64,000 bases of DNA from Rotaria sordida (taxonomy: Eukaryota > Rotifera > Eurotatoria > Philodinida > Philodinidae), in contig CAJNOL010000495.1 in NCBI GenBank assembly GCA_905250125.1, positions 1-64,000 on the forward strand, written 5' to 3'. A model generated the notes under the pieces. The model was not told where the DNA came from. It did no database searches and saw only the letters and a program-made list of their open reading frames with translations. Position numbers and translations under genes: made by a program. Shown here piece after piece: positions 1 through 26,358 of this stretch (position 1 is its first letter; every line of letters begins with the position of its first letter).

Positions 1-832
1 AAATTATTTTCAAGAAATTCAAATGAAATGACTGTAAAAACAAAAAAATTTCATGAACACATAATTTGATACTTTGAGACTTAAGCGCAGGAAGTTGATA
101 TTAATATAGAAATGATGTGTATATTTTTGAATTACATTTTATATCGGATTGAATGAAGAAATTCATTTCTATCAAATATATTTTTCTAGTAAAAATAAAT
201 TTCTTTATATAATCCAATTCTATCCAAGCCTAAAAAATATATATCATTTCCATAAAATTTTTATATTAAAATGAATTTTCTAACCTAATCCAATGTCTTA
301 GTTGGTATTCATTTGAATATAAAAATAGACAAATGAAGATCAAGACGAGATTTAATTACTGATGACAATTAATTCTTCTGGTTTATGGTTTTATTCGGAT
401 GTCATTATGTATTATTTGAAGATAAACTTGACAGGTTAAATAAATCCTTCAAAGAAACAAATTTTGTCAGTTATGTAAGATAAAAGTCTTTTGATGTCAG
501 TTCCGAAACTAGAAAAGTAACCATGGCTATCATTCATTTCAAAATATTAATGTGCTGTACTGTTTTTTGAATAACTTTTGATAAGAATATCATAGAGACG
601 AAAGAAAACTCGGAGCCGTCATCGAACTATATCACAATTTGATTGATCAACGTTAACCAATCAAATTTCAATAGAATTCGCTGATACCGAATCCTCTCTG
701 CTTAGAATGGTAAAAACCGCGGATCTCTATGATGTTCCAATAAAAAAACAATACAGCTCATTGTATTTTAAAATGAATTGTAGTCATACAGATCTTTTTT
801 TAAAATTATAAATATGATTTTTTGTTTTTTTT
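1..832. other. Upstream non-coding stretch
   Basis: AT-rich sequence with no reading frame that looks coding on either strand. It should hold the promoter and any 5' exon of the ADP-ribosyltransferase gene that follows, but I see no convincing exon. An ATG directly followed by gtaaaa near 707 could in principle be a minimal start exon; this is only a possibility. Confidence 0.5.
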
Positions 833-2758
833 TTGAAGAAGAAAATTTTTAATTTTAATTTACAATTTTCTCTTAAGTTGAAAGGTGTTTATTTTGATCG
901 TGAAATTTTATTGGAACAATTAACATTGGATGTGAAAATTTCTATAAATATAAATGATTTAATTCCAATAACTGTTTATAGTCGTATTGATGCAGTTCAA
1001 ACAAATAATAATTCAAATGATCATCTTCGTTTTTTATTTTATCAATTATTTATAAAACAATATTGTTTAAATTCATCATCAATATTAAATAAAAATGATT
1101 TTATTGATATAATTCAAAATTATTATGATTTAAATCGAAAAGAATTAAAATTAATACAAGAATTTAATAATGAATATAATTCAAATAAAAATATTTTTAC
1201 ATGGTTTATACGTGATTGTTTTATTCGACGAATGTTAACACAATCTTTATTAAAATTAGATATTCAAATATTATTTTCATTAAGATTTTTTATTAAAGAT
1301 ATGTTTAAATTAATGATTGAAAATGTTTCAATATCAAATCAAAAACAAAATTTTTATTCAAATAATTCAGGAAGATATACTAATGGACGATCAACACAAG
1401 AACAAATATTTTATCGTGGACAAGCTTTATCAAAAGAAACTTTATTTAAAATAAAATCAAATCTTGGTAATAGATATATATATATAGTTCATATTAGAAA
1501 TTCTTTTTAATTAATTATTTGTTTTTTGTCTTTTTGATTATAGGTGAAATATTATCAATAAATAATTTTATATTAGCAAGTAAAAATCGTCAAGATTCAT
1601 TAGGATTTATTCGTAAAAATATTCCACCAAATGATTTAGTCTATAGAGTTTTATTTGAAATGAAAATTCCATTAGAATATTCATTACAAAAACAACGTCC
1701 TTTTATTGATATTAATTATTTAAATGATAATAATAAATTATCAAATGAAGATGTTGATGATAATAATTTATATTCAATATTATTTTTTATTGGTTCTATT
1801 TTTCGAATTAATACAGTTGTTTTTGATATTAATAATGATTGTTGGATTATTCAATTAACATTATATGATGAAAAAATGAATCAAGATTTTTCTCAAGTAT
1901 TTACATTTCTTAATGATATAAAACGAACAAATACAGAAAATGCAATAGCATTAGCAAATCTTCTACGTCAAATATCACCAAATTCAGCTGAACAATTTTA
2001 TAAACATTTATTAAAAAAAAATTCTGAATCTATATCAAAATTAGAATGTTATCGTGGTCTTGGTCTTTGTTCATATTCAAAAGATAATAGTGAACAAGCA
2101 TTAGATTATTTTGAAAAAGCATTAAATTTAAAACCAAATGATAAATTAATTAAATCATCATTACATAATAGTATAGGTCTTGTTTATGCACAACAAGATC
2201 AAATTGATGAAGCATTACTACATTTTAATAAAGCATTAGAAAATACATCATTACCATTACATATTGCTTGTGTTCATCATAATTTAGCATTAATTTATAG
2301 TAAACAAGAAAAATATGAAAAAGAACTGGAACATTATCAAGAAGCTCTAAAATATCGTACAGGTCAATTACCATCTTATCATTTACAATTAGCATCATTA
2401 CATAATAATATTGGTATTGCATATTCAGATATGCATGAATATGATAGAGCATTAACTAATTTACGAAAAGCACTTGATATGCGTTTAAAATTATTATCTG
2501 ATACACATATTGATGTTGCAAGAAGTTATGCAAATATTGGTACTGTTTATGCTAAAACACAAGAATTTCGAATGGCTTTAGAATATTTTAATAAAGCATC
2601 ACTTTTATTTGAAAAACAACAACAAATACCTCAACAAGATATTGAACAACTTGATAGAAATATAAAAATTGTTAATGATAAACTTAGGTAAGAAGATTAA
2701 ATTGAAATTATTGATTTATTTTTGTTTGTTTTTTTTGTCTAGACGAAAAACGTATTAA
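833..2758 (+). CDS. ADP-ribosyltransferase (ART)-TPR protein, 5' end unresolved, catalytic motif altered
   Basis: Exons read 833-1466, 1544-2687 and 2743-2758 with GT-AG introns of 77 and 55 bp, giving about 597 residues. Residues ~15-170 match the alpha-helical N-terminal part of bdelloid mono-ADP-ribosyltransferases. FYRGQALS (R195) is the first catalytic motif. NNFILASKNR (~218-227) sits where the STS-like motif lies. Residues ~345-580 form four to five TPR units ending just before the stop. The family transfers ADP-ribose from NAD to arginine in target proteins, and TPRs bind partners. Two things are odd. The E-x-E glutamates expected before ILF-x-hGSxFRI are replaced by L-Y-S (287-289), so transferase activity is doubtful. 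No in-frame ATG exists before about residue 134, so the 5' end is either spliced from an unseen exon or lost. AATAAA near 2875 may be the poly(A) signal. Confidence 0.8.
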
Positions 2759-5145
2759 TCAATTTGTTATCTTCTGATAAAATAAATATATTCAACAAAA
2801 AACAAAAAACAACCCTGTGGAAAACTACTTCTATTTTTTCTTTCTGAATGTATTTCTCATTGAGAACATTTGTGAATAAATGTTTAATAAAAAAAAATTG
2901 TATGTTGATTAAATATGACTTTTTTCTTTTTCTTGAAAACAGTTTGTATTCTTTCCGATCGAAAAGTTTATCAAATTATTGTTAAATTTTCATTTTGTTT
3001 TTTTGCTTTTACAATAAATTTAATGCAGTCAATATGAATTTCAATCTTCTGTCAAGAATGTTGATATATAATTTTGCCCATTGAAAGTAAAATTAGGTCT
3101 TTATTATTGAATTGGTAGTCATCAACAATCAACAATCTTATTCATTTTTATATAGAAGTCATTAAGAAAAATTCCCACGTTTCTTTCTGCATTTTTGGAG
3201 AACAGCGAGGGGTTACTGAGATCTATTTATTTAAATCATCGAATTTATATAAGAATCTTGATTACTCATGTCAATCTTTCAAATGACATATTATCAGATA
3301 ATATCATCTCTTGTAATAATAAAAATATAAACATGAGTATAAATTTTTCGTAATTGAACAATGTGATTTTTTTTCTATAGATTTTTCTAAATAAAAGACA
3401 TTGTAATAGAAATTGATAACTATTTATCTCATTCGTTTATTCAACTCTCATCATGATCCACTGGTTACATGTTCAGACAACCTATGTATTCAGTAACTAG
3501 ATTGAAATTGATAAAATATATGAAAACATCGTGCGCAAAATAAAATACAAAAAACAAAAAGATGAATTATATGATAGTCGAATTTTATTTCAAGATGGTA
3601 ACACTAAATTTGCTGATATATAGTCAACTGAAAGTGTGGAGCAATATTAAAGGAAAAGATGTGAGAAGAACAATTTTTAAGTTTTAAACAAATAAAAGCA
3701 AGAATGAAAAAATAACTTTCAAGGATTATTAAAAAATTTTTACGAGACTTGATAACAAATACGCGATAGTTAAACGAGATTTCTGTGTAATTAGTTTAAT
3801 ATAAGAATGTTTTTCATTTTTAATAAAATATCTTGTTGATCGATTGTGAAAAATTTATTCTTATATTCTCATGTACTAGGCATCGACCTTCAGTCTAGTT
3901 TCTTTCATTTGATGATACTATATATAACAGGACTTATAGAAAAATTCCGGAAGCTACTGAGAACAACTCATCAGAACATCTTGAAAGTAATAAAACAGAT
4001 AGGCCTCGATGAGTAGAGCAAAAGTTTTTATACACTTGAAACTCTTGGATGATTTACTACAGAAGATATTAAAATTGTAAGAACTAAAACTCCTATTCCC
4101 ATTATCGTTCCTCTTTCTCAGTCACAATACTTCTAATTGAGCTAAAATATTTTTTTACAGGTACTAGACATCGTTTGCATCACCTGCGTGTTTTTTTTAT
4201 CTCTCTTTTCATTCGAATAAAAATACGAAAACCTTAAGAACATTCTAAAAAATGCATGTTTTTTGTGTTTTTTCTACCTTGAGATTTTTCCTGTAAACCC
4301 TAATAAAAAAAAAAACAGCGGTGTATCATATTTTGAAAGAAAAAAGAGGTTAGACATTCTAAACATTTTCTCGTATAATTAGAAGATAGTTTCAGCTCGA
4401 TCGTGTGTGTTATACTTGAGAAACAGATACCATAGTCGATTTTTTTTTTGTTGAAAAATTAATTTTTTTGTTTCAAAACAGCGAAATAATGTTAAATCGG
4501 AGGATAGTGTCCTTTGAAATTGTGTAACAGAATGACATCATCATTTATTATCTTTTTGTTTTCATTCGATGAAATGAAAGATAAGAAGAACAAAAGATAA
4601 ATTATCGGCTCAGAAACACGGGTGTAGAATCATAAGATAATCATATCTCCAAGGTAAAAGATTCTTCATCATGGCCGATAAATTATTAAATATTTACATT
4701 TAAGATTCACCGAATCAGATAGAAATTAATTAGAAGAATCATGACGCATGTACGGTTCATAAACACGGTCTAAATATTGTCATCAATTTCGGTGTTCTTT
4801 AGTCAGGATTCGAACACAATAACTATCAATATTTTATTCTAGAACGAGTGAACAAAAGTATTCAATATATTTATAAGCATATTTTCGTATCAGACAACAA
4901 CAAAAAAAAAAAATTTTTTCTATAAGAAATTTTTAATTAAAATTTATTTTTCATTCTGTAATCAATCACTATCATATTGGAATACATGTAACAAAAAAAG
5001 AAAATATCTTTTAAAATTACAAAAATAAAACCATTCAAGTATCATTGCTTATCATACGATCAAATAATGAATATAAAAAAAAAAAAAAAAGAAGAAATAG
5101 AAAAATATAAAAAAAATACATATCACAATAAAATGTCGTACTAAT
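2759..5145. other. Intergenic region between ART-TPR and amidase genes
   Basis: Contains the 3' UTR and AATAAA (~2875) of the upstream gene and, at its right end, the A-rich 3' flank of the minus-strand amidase gene. I see no coding exon, RNA gene or clear repeat in the 2.4 kb. Confidence 0.5.
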
Positions 5146-7184
5146 TTAACAAGATTTCATTCTACTTGGTTGTACCCATCCTCCCATAGTTTGTTCAATT
5201 TCTTGTGCAACAGCTAAACTTAATTTATCATGACCTCGACCAGCAATACATTGTATACCTAATGGTAAATATTGACTATCTAATCCTAATGGACATTGTG
5301 TTGATGGTAAACCTAATGCATTAATAATACCACAATAAATATAATCAAATGTATTCATAATTAAAGGCCAACCATGAAATGGTGCTGATTGAGGAAATGT
5401 TGGAAATAATAAAACTCCATCATCACCTAATAATACTTGAATTTCATCAAAAAATTTATGTGCTAATCTATGAAAACGTCTATTATATTTATTTGGTAAT
5501 GCTTCTAATATAAGAAGACCTATAGCTGGTAATGTATGTGTTGAACGAAATAAAAATTTTTTTAATAATTCATGATAACCATTTACATATGTATTATTAC
5601 AAAGTGATAATGAAAAATCACTTGATGATAATTCACCATCAACCATCATTGCTGACCATAATGATACAGCATAACGAAGACGATTTAATCGTAAACGTGG
5701 TATATGAATTTTATATTTATGTTCAAAATGTTCGACTACCTAATACATTATCATAATTATTATAAAAAATTTTTGTTTTTCAATAGAACTTACTCGTCGA
5801 TGAGCTAATTTTTGTTCTTCATCAACTTTATTAACAAAATAAGCATCCATTTCATCAATATAAAAATAACGTAATTTACTTAAATCAACCTTTAATAAAA
5901 AAAAAAAAAAATATTGATCTAGTCCTTAATGAAATTCAGATATCCTTTTTAAATTTCGTACATTCATTTGTATAAAAGATCTCAATGCATAATATTCTCT
6001 ATCTCAATAAACTTTGAAGTAATCATATTGATTGTGACAAATCAATATAATTAGAAATATACTCCACTGAATAGTATATATAATGATCTTGATATGTTAG
6101 TCGATCGAACTTACCGGAGTATCAATATCTATTAATTTGTCAATATTTTCTGAACCTGCCAATACTTTAAGCATTGGTTGTAAATCACATGCATAACGAC
6201 ACATTGGTCCTGTTGCTAATAGATATTTTTGATGATGATCTTTATGTGGTGGATATTGACCATCATTAGGAACTATATCTATTCAAAATAAATGAAATTA
6301 TTTTTGTTTTTAATTAAAATAAAATTCTTTTGTCTATACTAGGTGTTGTTTTATGTCCAAATATTCCATTCATAAATGAAGGTAATCGAATACTTCCGCC
6401 TATATCTGCACCAACAGAAAATGGTACACCAGCTGCTGAAACAATACAACCAGCACCACCTGAACTACCACCAACAATTCTTGTTAAATCATATGGATTA
6501 TTCGTTACACCATAAAGAGAATTTCGTCTAGAATAATTTAGATAATTAATTGAATTTTTTTCTTTTTTTTTGTAAATAAACTTACGATTCAAACCACATA
6601 CAACCTTCACTAACATTCGTATTGCATAAAAGAATAGCACCTGATTTTATCATATTTTCTACTGATTTTGCTGTTTCAGTTGATATAATATCTTTTCTTG
6701 CCTCAATTCCAGTTGAATTATGAAAACCAGGAAATTGCATTGATTCTTTAATAGCAAATGGAACACCAAGAAATGGTGCTTGTTCTTCGCTATATTGTTC
6801 AGGTAATGAATTTCCATTATCTAATATTTCATCTATTTGTCGTGCTTCATTTAATGCTTGTTCAAATCTTTCATCAACATAAACATTTAAATAAGGTTGT
6901 ATAGTTTTTATTCGTTCAACATAAGCACGAACAACTTCATAAGCTGTTACCTAATAAACAAAAAAATTAATTTTTTTATTTATTTTTTTTGACTAAATTA
7001 CTTGTCGTTGACGAATACGTTTAGCAATTACAGTTGCTGGTTGAAGTAATATTTGATTTGTTATAGGTGGTAATTTAAATTTTTGATTTCCAAATATTAA
7101 ACGAAAACCAAGTTTAATCCATATTGATAAAAAACTACGAATTAACCATAGAATAAAAGAAATAAATTTTAATGTTTTATCCAT
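5146..7184 (-). CDS. FAAH2: Fatty-acid amide hydrolase 2-like amidase
   Basis: Six exons on the minus strand: 7184-7002, 6950-6586, 6527-6340, 6272-6115, 5889-5794 and 5739-5146, all with GT-AG introns in consistent phase, giving 527 aa (human FAAH2 is about 532). The protein opens with a hydrophobic membrane anchor at ~residues 8-28 ([16 protein letters not shown]), as in FAAH2. The amidase-signature fold follows. The catalytic Lys is in PFAIKES (K129), the cis-Ser in GGSSGG (S204) and the nucleophile in GADIGGS (S228); the spacings of 75 and 24 residues equal those in mammalian FAAH. The enzyme hydrolyses fatty-acid primary amides and N-acylethanolamines at membranes. The start is the first ATG before the anchor. 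No breaks are seen. A related amidase-signature substrate class cannot be excluded. Confidence 0.93.
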
Positions 7185-8690
7185 TGCTCAACAAAACAAA
7201 AATATCAACTGATTTACAATAAAACCAAAACAGAACAATAGAGAAAGAGAAACAGAGATAGTTTATCAGTTATGAATTGGTAGACTTTCGACCAATGTTA
7301 GTCATTCGCAGAAACATGACGTGACATCATTAGACAGCTATATGTAAAACAAAAAGTGTTCCATATACATAGTCAAAACAAAAAAAAAATATTATAACAT
7401 CAAATTTTTACTTTTCATTCTTATCTAGTTTTATATATTAAAAACAAAAAATAAATTATAATATCTAAAGTTACATAGGCAAGTCATTGCGCAACATAGA
7501 AACGATCATATATGCAAAATGTCCCCAAAAATCCTTTTCTAAAAGTTTTTTCGTATATCTTTACTATTTTATTTAACTTTATCAACTATTTTTTTTTAAA
7601 TCATAAGTAAATACAGCGAGTTTTTATTTATACAAGCAAAATTCAAAGATGTTCTTCAAAGGTTTTTACTTGTAATTGAAATATTAAAATTCAACCATTT
7701 ATCTATAATGTAAAAAGATATTCTGCAATGATTACTTTTTCTTTTTTAATTGTTTCATTTTCTTGAATGTTATCCATGCGTTCACTCTCTGCATTGATTA
7801 ATCAACATAGTTTCTGTATTTGAACTAAAATTCATCCGCTGTTGTGTCATTTCAAAGTTGCAATGTGAAGCGTTAAGTAAATTAAATGTTAAGTCACTTT
7901 TTTTGATAATCCAACGATTGTTCAACAAAATAATCTTGACATGCTCTAACGTTTCTTTTACCTGATTTTATACAAGAAAAAAGGTGATTTTCCAGCAACA
8001 TATGACATTAGGACATTGCTTCAAGACAATTCACTACTGTCTCACCGATGAATGTGATGATCAGTGGTTTTGAAGAGATAAACTGAGCTTTGTGGTCACT
8101 AGACTTAATACCATTGAATTTATTTTTGTGAGAATATGTCAAAACAAATGTCTATAAAACGATTATTAAGGATCAGAATGATTCAAGAAATTGAAATTAA
8201 TTAAAAATGAATCGTTGTTACAGATGAGAGCTTTGAAGTATGCTCGTGCAATTAAAAAGTCAGTGTATGAATCTATCATTAAAACAAAATCAGTTGATAA
8301 GTTGAATCGAATAGTAATGATATATAGAAAAACTTTTGAAGCACTCTACATAAAAAGAACGAACAATAGTTTTATTATTATGTTCGAAACTCCTCAGAAT
8401 AGAAGATCATGAATTTTTCAAAATTTTTTTTCGAAAACTTTAACGAATTTTAAGGATAGCAACTACAAATCTGATTCTATGGTACTTAGTTGTTAATAAA
8501 TCCTATTTGAATATCAGAAGAGTTTTTCAAAAGTCCTTGATTTTCTAGGTTAATATTAGCAAAAGCCTAGCCCACAATAGAAGGCTATGGCTTTTTATTT
8601 CGGAAAAAAAATTTACGAGAAGGAAACGACTGACTTTTTGACTTAATTAACTTAAAATGATTTTCATGACTTTAATGATTTTAAAAAACA

Positions 8691-8899
8691 TACATCTCTG
8701 GACAAAAGTTTTTTCCTCCTCTTTCTTTCTGCACTATGATATTTTGCATCAAATTTATTACCAAGTAAAGATATGACATAAGAGTTTTATTTCAGTGAAA
8801 TAAAACACTTATGTCATATCTTTACTTGCTAATAAATTTGATGCAAAGTATCACAGTACAAAAAGAAAGAGGGGAAAAAAACTTTTGTCCAGAGGTGTA
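8691..8899. mobile_element. Perfectly folded Tc1/mariner-like MITE
   Basis: The two halves are near-perfect reverse complements meeting at about 8795 (TTTCAGTGAAA). Ends read TACATCTCTGGACAAAAG and, inverted, TACACCTCTGGACAAAAG, and each starts at a TA. TA flanks and a CTGGACAAAAG-type terminus are characteristic of Tc1/mariner-derived MITEs. There is no coding capacity. Few mismatches separate the arms, suggesting it is young. Confidence 0.85.
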
Positions 8900-10281
8900 G
8901 GTGAGGTTAGAAGTGGATTCGAATAATTTCAGCGGCGATTCATTCAAGAACCTGTTCTAGAGCTCCTAATCAATATTCCAAGTACAACTTGGCGAGCTCT
9001 ATCTAATAGTATCATTAGATTTCCTATAACCCTAACCATGCTCTAAAAAAACCATGAAATACTGGTAGATCAGTATAAGAATATTGGAACTACTATAGTA
9101 AATATATCAGCGAAGCGTCTAGAAACCTGTTCCAAAATTCCTATTTTTGTTCAAGTAGAACTTGACAAGCTCTATCCAATGGTATAATTAAATTTTTCAT
9201 AGCTCAAATAACTAACGAAAGTTAGTAGTCGATTCAAGTCTTTCTTTCTAATATTCGTTTCTGAATCTGTACTGTTCCTCTGGTTGGCGATGATGGATTG
9301 ACCTGGATTTAGAACAGCTTTGCTTTCAATCGACTTTTTTCTGTATCATAAAATGTAGGAATTATTTAATATTTTCGCTAGTTGTAACAAAATGATGTCC
9401 ATTTCGTGATGTATGGAAAACAATTAAGGTAAAGTACAGTGAACTCGTTCATTGCAATGTCCGTGCAACTGAAACCAATTAAAATGAGAAGTGTGCAAGT
9501 GATATGTCAGATCCTAATGCAGAGAATCGAAGACGAGATGAAGTTTTTATTGTGTAGATCGGTATACCTTTCCCTGTGATCTGTCCTCGCCGTATATAAT
9601 TTTTTTTACGCATTTAATTCCTGCTTCTTTTGTCAGCTGTTTCTGTACGTCCCACTATATTCCTTCTAAGTCTCGTTTTCCCCTTGGAGATTTAATTTAC
9701 TTGAATTTTATTGAATTAAATGATTATTATACTAACGAATTACATATAATTAGTACGAGTTATCAACTATGTAAACTGTCTTATTAGAGAAGATATTTTT
9801 GTTTAAAAAATTTTATCTCTGACGAAATTTTTAATCATATTTTATTCCTATAACCAATAATTCGATGTTCATGTGATGTTCTTCCTTGGTTTTTTTTCAT
9901 CATAATATTCATATATTTACTAAATTTTAAGTTGGAAAATATAATGCGAAATGAAATTAAAACAAACTTTATATGTTAAAATTAATTAACTTAAAATGAT
10001 TGTTTCATGATGAATTTATTATTCTTTCAAAATTTTGAACTATTAAAAATGAAATGGATCATTAAAACTATAGAATCTAATCGAAAAAAATTTTTATTTT
10101 CATACATTTTTCTAAACTAAACTATTTTCATAAAATTAATTATCAGTTGGCATTAATTATATATGTTACAGCATATAGAGGATATTATCTGTTATAGAAA
10201 GTGAATTTTAGTGATTAAAATATTGATTAATTCTTCTTTTGTTTTCTCATATCTATCGAATAATTAGAAGCGTTGTATACG

Positions 10282-10464
10282 CAGGAGCGTAGCCAGAAGG
10301 GTGTACATAGTGCCTGCGCATCTTCCTTGGACAAAAAATACTTGGGGATGGTGAAGCCGAAAATATTTTCGCGAACAAAAAAATTATTTTTCTGCTGGTC
10401 TGCATCCTCTCCCCTCAATTACAAGTCGGGCATCTCCCTTGAAAAATTCCTGACTATGCCTCTG
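10282..10464. mobile_element. Short inverted-repeat element with CAG..CGTAGCCAG-type ends
   Basis: Starts CAGGAGCGTAGCCAGA and ends with the reverse complement of CAGAGGCATAGTCAGG, a 16-bp imperfect terminal inverted repeat. The interior is about 150 bp and clearly more GC-rich than its surroundings. Ends of this kind are common in invertebrate non-autonomous DNA transposons. No clear target-site duplication was found, so the superfamily is open. Confidence 0.6.
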
Positions 10465-11186
10465 ATTCGGTTATCTATTTTCTTTTGTTCATTTGTGAAG
10501 ATGATTTAAATAATTCAATATCTTAGATTGTACATTTAATCATCAGTTTATTCTCACTGGTTCGTTTACTTTTAACATGAATGTACAACTGTGATCGATC
10601 GCAAAAAGACAATTATATTTCAACAATTTTCATATGACAATTCAATAGAAATATATAAAGGAGATAATTGTTATTGTTTTTATTCGTATTTAAGAAGGAT
10701 AAAGTATCTTTTTCCTCTTGTTGCAGTGCTCAAGATCTGTGAAAAAAGTTTTAATAGATTTCTTTCCTTAACAATGAACTATGTACATCGATTATCTTGA
10801 TAATATTAGCCTAAAAAATCTCATCCATCAGTATAATACAATATAGAAGAGAAAAACATTTTCAATATCGATTATATTCTCTTCATATAATTAGATGCAT
10901 GCTAATAGTCTGAGTTATTCAACACGACATGATCAAGAATATCTCAATTGTTTACGATTTTCATATGCATAATGTATTCATAGTTGTGCCATCTGATACT
11001 CACACTAAGACAAAGATAAAAAATAAAAATGACAACCAAATTTTATTCGACTAACATTCATTGTCTTTGTCTCTGTTCTTTCTGTAGAATATCATTCCGC
11101 CTACTATTTATTAAAATAATATGGAAATATAATATTTTCTTTTGATAAAAACAAATCTTACTCTCTGGATGTTTTACAATTAAACA

Positions 11187-25191
<14,005 letters not shown>

Positions 25192-25223
25192 TTGAATATT
25201 TATTGTTAAAATTGGTTTTTTTT

Positions 25224-25730
25224 TTAACCGGTTCTATCAACTAATAAATTTTTATCATCAAGTAGTAGATTTTGAACTCTACGTCGTTCAATTTGTGTTA
25301 AAGAATCTTTTGTTTGTCCACTTGCTAATGCACTTGTTGTACGTGGTGATGATTGTAATGATGAAGATACTTTTTCTTTTTGTAATGATGGTATATTTGA
25401 CATAAATGCTTCAAAACGAAGTGCACTTAATGCATTTGGCTGAAAGGCAATTATTTGATCAATTTCATCACGCTGAGATTTAGCAAAACGAAGACGAGTT
25501 GCTCGAATTCTTTTATTAAAAGAAAAAAAAATGACTCATGAAATTTCATGAACATATGAATCTTACCGATTTCTTGCTTCAGCAGCTTTCAGTTCACCAA
25601 TAACGATAGCATATTGCCGAGCCATATAGGCTTCTTGTTCTAATTCGGCCTTGGTTTTTTTCTTTCCAACAAATGGTTTATCATCATTTATGGATTTACT
25701 TGGACGCCTTTCGGTTTCTTGTTGCGCCAT
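25224..25730 (-). CDS. Small charged helical protein of unknown function
   Basis: Two exons, 25730-25567 and 25509-25224, joined by a 57-bp GT-AG intron, give 149 aa. I do not recognise the family. Residues ~25-90 are rich in Lys, Arg, Glu and Ala with a heptad-like pattern (KAELEQEAYMARQYAIVI, RIRATRLRFAKSQRDEID), consistent with a long helix or coiled coil. Residues ~100-130 are Ser/Thr/Gln-rich and probably disordered. There is no signal peptide or membrane segment. The stop lies 32 bp from the ferlin stop on the opposite strand, so the two 3' ends converge. The start faces the next gene head to head across 337 bp. Codon use matches the neighbours and splicing is in phase, so I take it as a real gene. 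Confidence 0.75.
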
Positions 25731-26067
25731 TCTTATTTATTTGTTATGATGAAGAATATCAATATCCATTGAACGATACTCTTTCCATAACAACCATCAC
25801 GGATGATTCATTCACGATTAAAAACATAATTTCAAATATTCTATATGAACATTTCAATTTGAATATATACGTATAGAAAAATGATCGATAAATGCTGATA
25901 ACAACAAGAAAAATTAATTTTGATAGGTGACGCTTTGAATGCTAAACTGATTGGTTCTCTGTTAAGTCACTAAATTGAGATGTTGTTTTTTTTTTTTTAC
26001 ATAAAACGTTTATCTTTTGGTTTAATTAATATTAGTATTCGACAATTATTATCATTGATATATAAAA
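25731..26067. promoter_or_regulatory. Shared 337-bp intergenic region between divergent genes
   Basis: Separates the start codons of two genes on opposite strands and must contain both promoters and 5' UTRs. No specific motif can be assigned; the half nearer 26000 is T-rich. Confidence 0.4.
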
Positions 26068-26358
26068 ATGAAATTAAGTCTTATTCGTTTTGGTGGTGGT
26101 GGTGATGCTGAAGTTCCAGCACATATTCGAGAAAAAATGGCTACGAATTGGTATATTCGTCATTTTAATTCTTATACAACTCGTGGTCGAGCTAATTCAG
26201 TAATGGCTGTTCTTGGTGGTTGGATACTTTTCGGTTATACTATGGCAAAATGGTCTAAATCACGTAGTGCTAAAAAATTAGCTTCTCAACCACATCCAGC
26301 TTCGACTCCAACAGCACATCCATCATCATCGTCAGCTAAAAAGAGTACTCATCATTAA
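26068..26358 (+). CDS. Probable mitochondrial ATP synthase subunit f
   Basis: Single-exon gene of 96 aa. A short N-terminal part is followed by WYIRHFNSY and one hydrophobic span (~47-64, VMAVLGGWILFGYTMAKW), then a basic stretch and a Pro/Ser/His-rich tail. The pattern of an aromatic RxFNxY motif, a basic turn, one membrane helix and a Lys/Arg tail fits subunit f of the F1Fo ATP synthase. That subunit sits in the membrane part of the peripheral stalk. The match is pattern-level, not a strong identity, and another small single-span mitochondrial subunit is possible. The C-terminal PTAHPSSSS-type extension is longer than in vertebrates. AATAAA near 26526 may end the transcript. Confidence 0.5.
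   Translation: MKLSLIRFGGGGDAEVPAHIREKMATNWYIRHFNSYTTRGRANSVMAVLGGWILFGYTMAKWSKSRSAKKLASQPHPASTPTAHPSSSSAKKSTHH

Larger units (their letters stand above)
7185..11186. other. Gene-poor 4-kb stretch with two short inverted-repeat elements
   Basis: No reliable exon is visible. A 74-codon open frame near 8191-8412 has basic, protein-like content after an acceptor-like ttacag, but it is isolated and unrecognised. The stretch holds the foldback element at 8691-8899 and the short element at 10282-10464. It ends with the 5' flank of the ferlin gene. Confidence 0.5.

Noticed and set aside
2225-2452. Open frame on the minus strand opposite the TPR region
   Set aside because: Antisense shadow of the TPR coding sequence; Tyr/Met/Leu-rich composition typical of the reverse frame of AT-rich codons.
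4800-4830. GATTCGAAC stretch resembling the T arm of a tRNA
   Set aside because: No acceptor, D or anticodon arms could be paired around it.
8191-8412. Isolated 74-codon basic open frame after an acceptor-like ttacag
   Set aside because: No recognisable motif, no partner exon in phase and no clear start; not enough to call a gene.
10227-10509. Overlapping open frames on both strands around 10.3 kb
   Set aside because: They lie within and across the GC-richer inverted-repeat element and have no protein family features.
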